A stretch of 64,000 nt of DNA from positions 310,001 to 374,000 of the forward strand of contig JADCLS010000003.1 in assembly GCA_026702845.1 (NCBI GenBank). Direction: 5' to 3'. Each line of letters starts with the position of its first letter. The first letter of the stretch is position 1. Source of the stretch: Candidatus Heimdallarchaeota archaeon (GTDB lineage: Archaea > Asgardarchaeota > Heimdallarchaeia > Heimdallarchaeales > Kariarchaeaceae). Shown here piece after piece: positions 63,549-64,000 of the stretch. The notes beneath the pieces were generated by a model that was given only the letters and a program-made list of their open reading frames with translations, had not been told where the DNA came from and did not search any database. The position numbers and the translations under genes are program-made.

Positions 63549-64000
63549 ATGGAAAATTTTGAAGGAAAAAATCGGGATGCCGGGATTCATTTTAGAATCA
63601 ATTCAGAATTCAAAAATTATCTGAAATGGTTGGCTAATCAGCAAGAAACTACATTAACTGATATTTTTATGGAACAAATGTCTCCATTGCTCAGTAAAAT
63701 TCAGAAGGATGGGATTTTCTATGAACAATTCCTCCATCAAGGTACTTGTCCCAAATGTAACAAAATCAGTACTCCTTGGCAAATGGAAAATCATACTTGC
63801 CAAGACGAATTTGAATCCAATACGAATTCTTGCATCAATCATGAATTTGTAGAATTTAGTATCTATGAGGATTTCATTGATATTGAAAATGAAAATGCAC
63901 CAGGGTATCGAGTATACATTGTGAAGATAGATATTGAATCAACTTGTGAGAAATGTTATGCAGAACTGAAAATATATGGAAAAGCAAGGATTGATGAAAC
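63549..64000 (+). CDS. Zinc-binding protein with ribbon-helix-helix-like start (3' partial)
   Basis: The ATG at 63549 opens a frame that stays open to the window end (150 codons). The N-terminus (GIHFRINSEFKNYLKWLANQ, then ETTLTDIFMEQM) resembles a ribbon-helix-helix DNA-binding unit. CPKC follows near residue 75, additional Cys at about 94 and 108, and CEKC near 140, so one or more zinc sites are likely. It diverges from the phosphoesterase gene by 52 bp. A transcription regulator is a fair guess. Confidence 0.65.
   Translation, partial: MENFEGKNRDAGIHFRINSEFKNYLKWLANQQETTLTDIFMEQMSPLLSKIQKDGIFYEQFLHQGTCPKCNKISTPWQMENHTCQDEFESNTNSCINHEFVEFSIYEDFIDIENENAPGYRVYIVKIDIESTCEKCYAELKIYGKARIDE

Overview
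This window reads as a piece of an archaeal chromosome, most likely an Asgard archaeon. Direct support for archaea: a tRNA-Gly whose T-loop is interrupted by a 31-nt intron with a perfect bulge-helix-bulge, TATA boxes centred about 25 nt before start codons (leaderless mRNAs), a DUF106/EMC3-like insertase, a DUF1152 protein, and many secreted proteins with Ser/Thr stalks and a short C-terminal hydrophobic-plus-basic sorting tail. Two stand-alone Roadblock/LC7 proteins, calcium-binding repeat surface proteins and a tandem set of zinc-ribbon membrane proteins favour Asgard, but there are no rRNA or ribosomal protein genes here, so placement is an inference. Several genes look bacterial in type (cytochrome P450, GH53 galactanase, serpin remnant, YpdA-like oxidoreductase).

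Layout. 1-3.7 kb: 3' part of a surface receptor-like protein (Ca-binding repeats, one membrane span, nine 14-residue GF repeats, winged-helix-like end), two PIN toxin-antitoxin pairs and a DUF1697 gene. 3.8-16.4 kb: a surface-protein district (BspA-like DUF285 protein, 1,350-residue beta-helix protein, two overlapping secreted genes, a metzincin protease), with a YpdA-like flavoprotein, a zinc-ribbon membrane protein, the intron-bearing tRNA and a lipocalin-like candidate. 16.5-22.5 kb: small paralogues, zinc-ribbon membrane proteins, the DUF106 insertase, a double methyltransferase and GNAT acetyltransferases. 22.9-27.6 kb: four paralogous zinc-ribbon/four-helix membrane proteins around a creatininase. 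27.9-36.2 kb: an HGV-repeat protein, a cytosolic paralogue of the first GF-repeat protein, GH53, a beta-propeller protein, a secreted gene flanked by 71-bp direct repeats, and an AAA/DUF4143 ATPase behind two operator-like palindromes.

36.3-46 kb: small paralogues and membrane proteins, then a 2.3-kb gene-poor, very AT-rich island (37.8-40.1 kb), a HAD protein, two linked unknown enzymes and a DUF1152 gene. 46-54.5 kb: TPR protein, anchored FKBP, secreted proteins, two Roadblock proteins around a small membrane protein, nucleoside phosphorylase, SGNH hydrolase and a large helical-repeat protein. 54.5-56.7 kb: a second AT-rich island sharing sequence blocks with the first. 56.7-64 kb: zinc-ribbon protein, NTF2-like protein, serpin remnant, secreted proteins, P450, PNPOx-like flavoprotein, membrane metallophosphoesterase and the start of a zinc-containing regulator-like gene.

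The most interesting link is that both GF-repeat proteins and both Roadblock proteins end in the same gapless 25-residue C-terminal tail although their other domains are unrelated. This suggests a shared partner, possibly a surface-to-cytoplasm signalling system feeding a Roadblock/GTPase complex. The tRNA intron and the paired AT-rich islands with a common 17-bp palindrome are the other main novelties.
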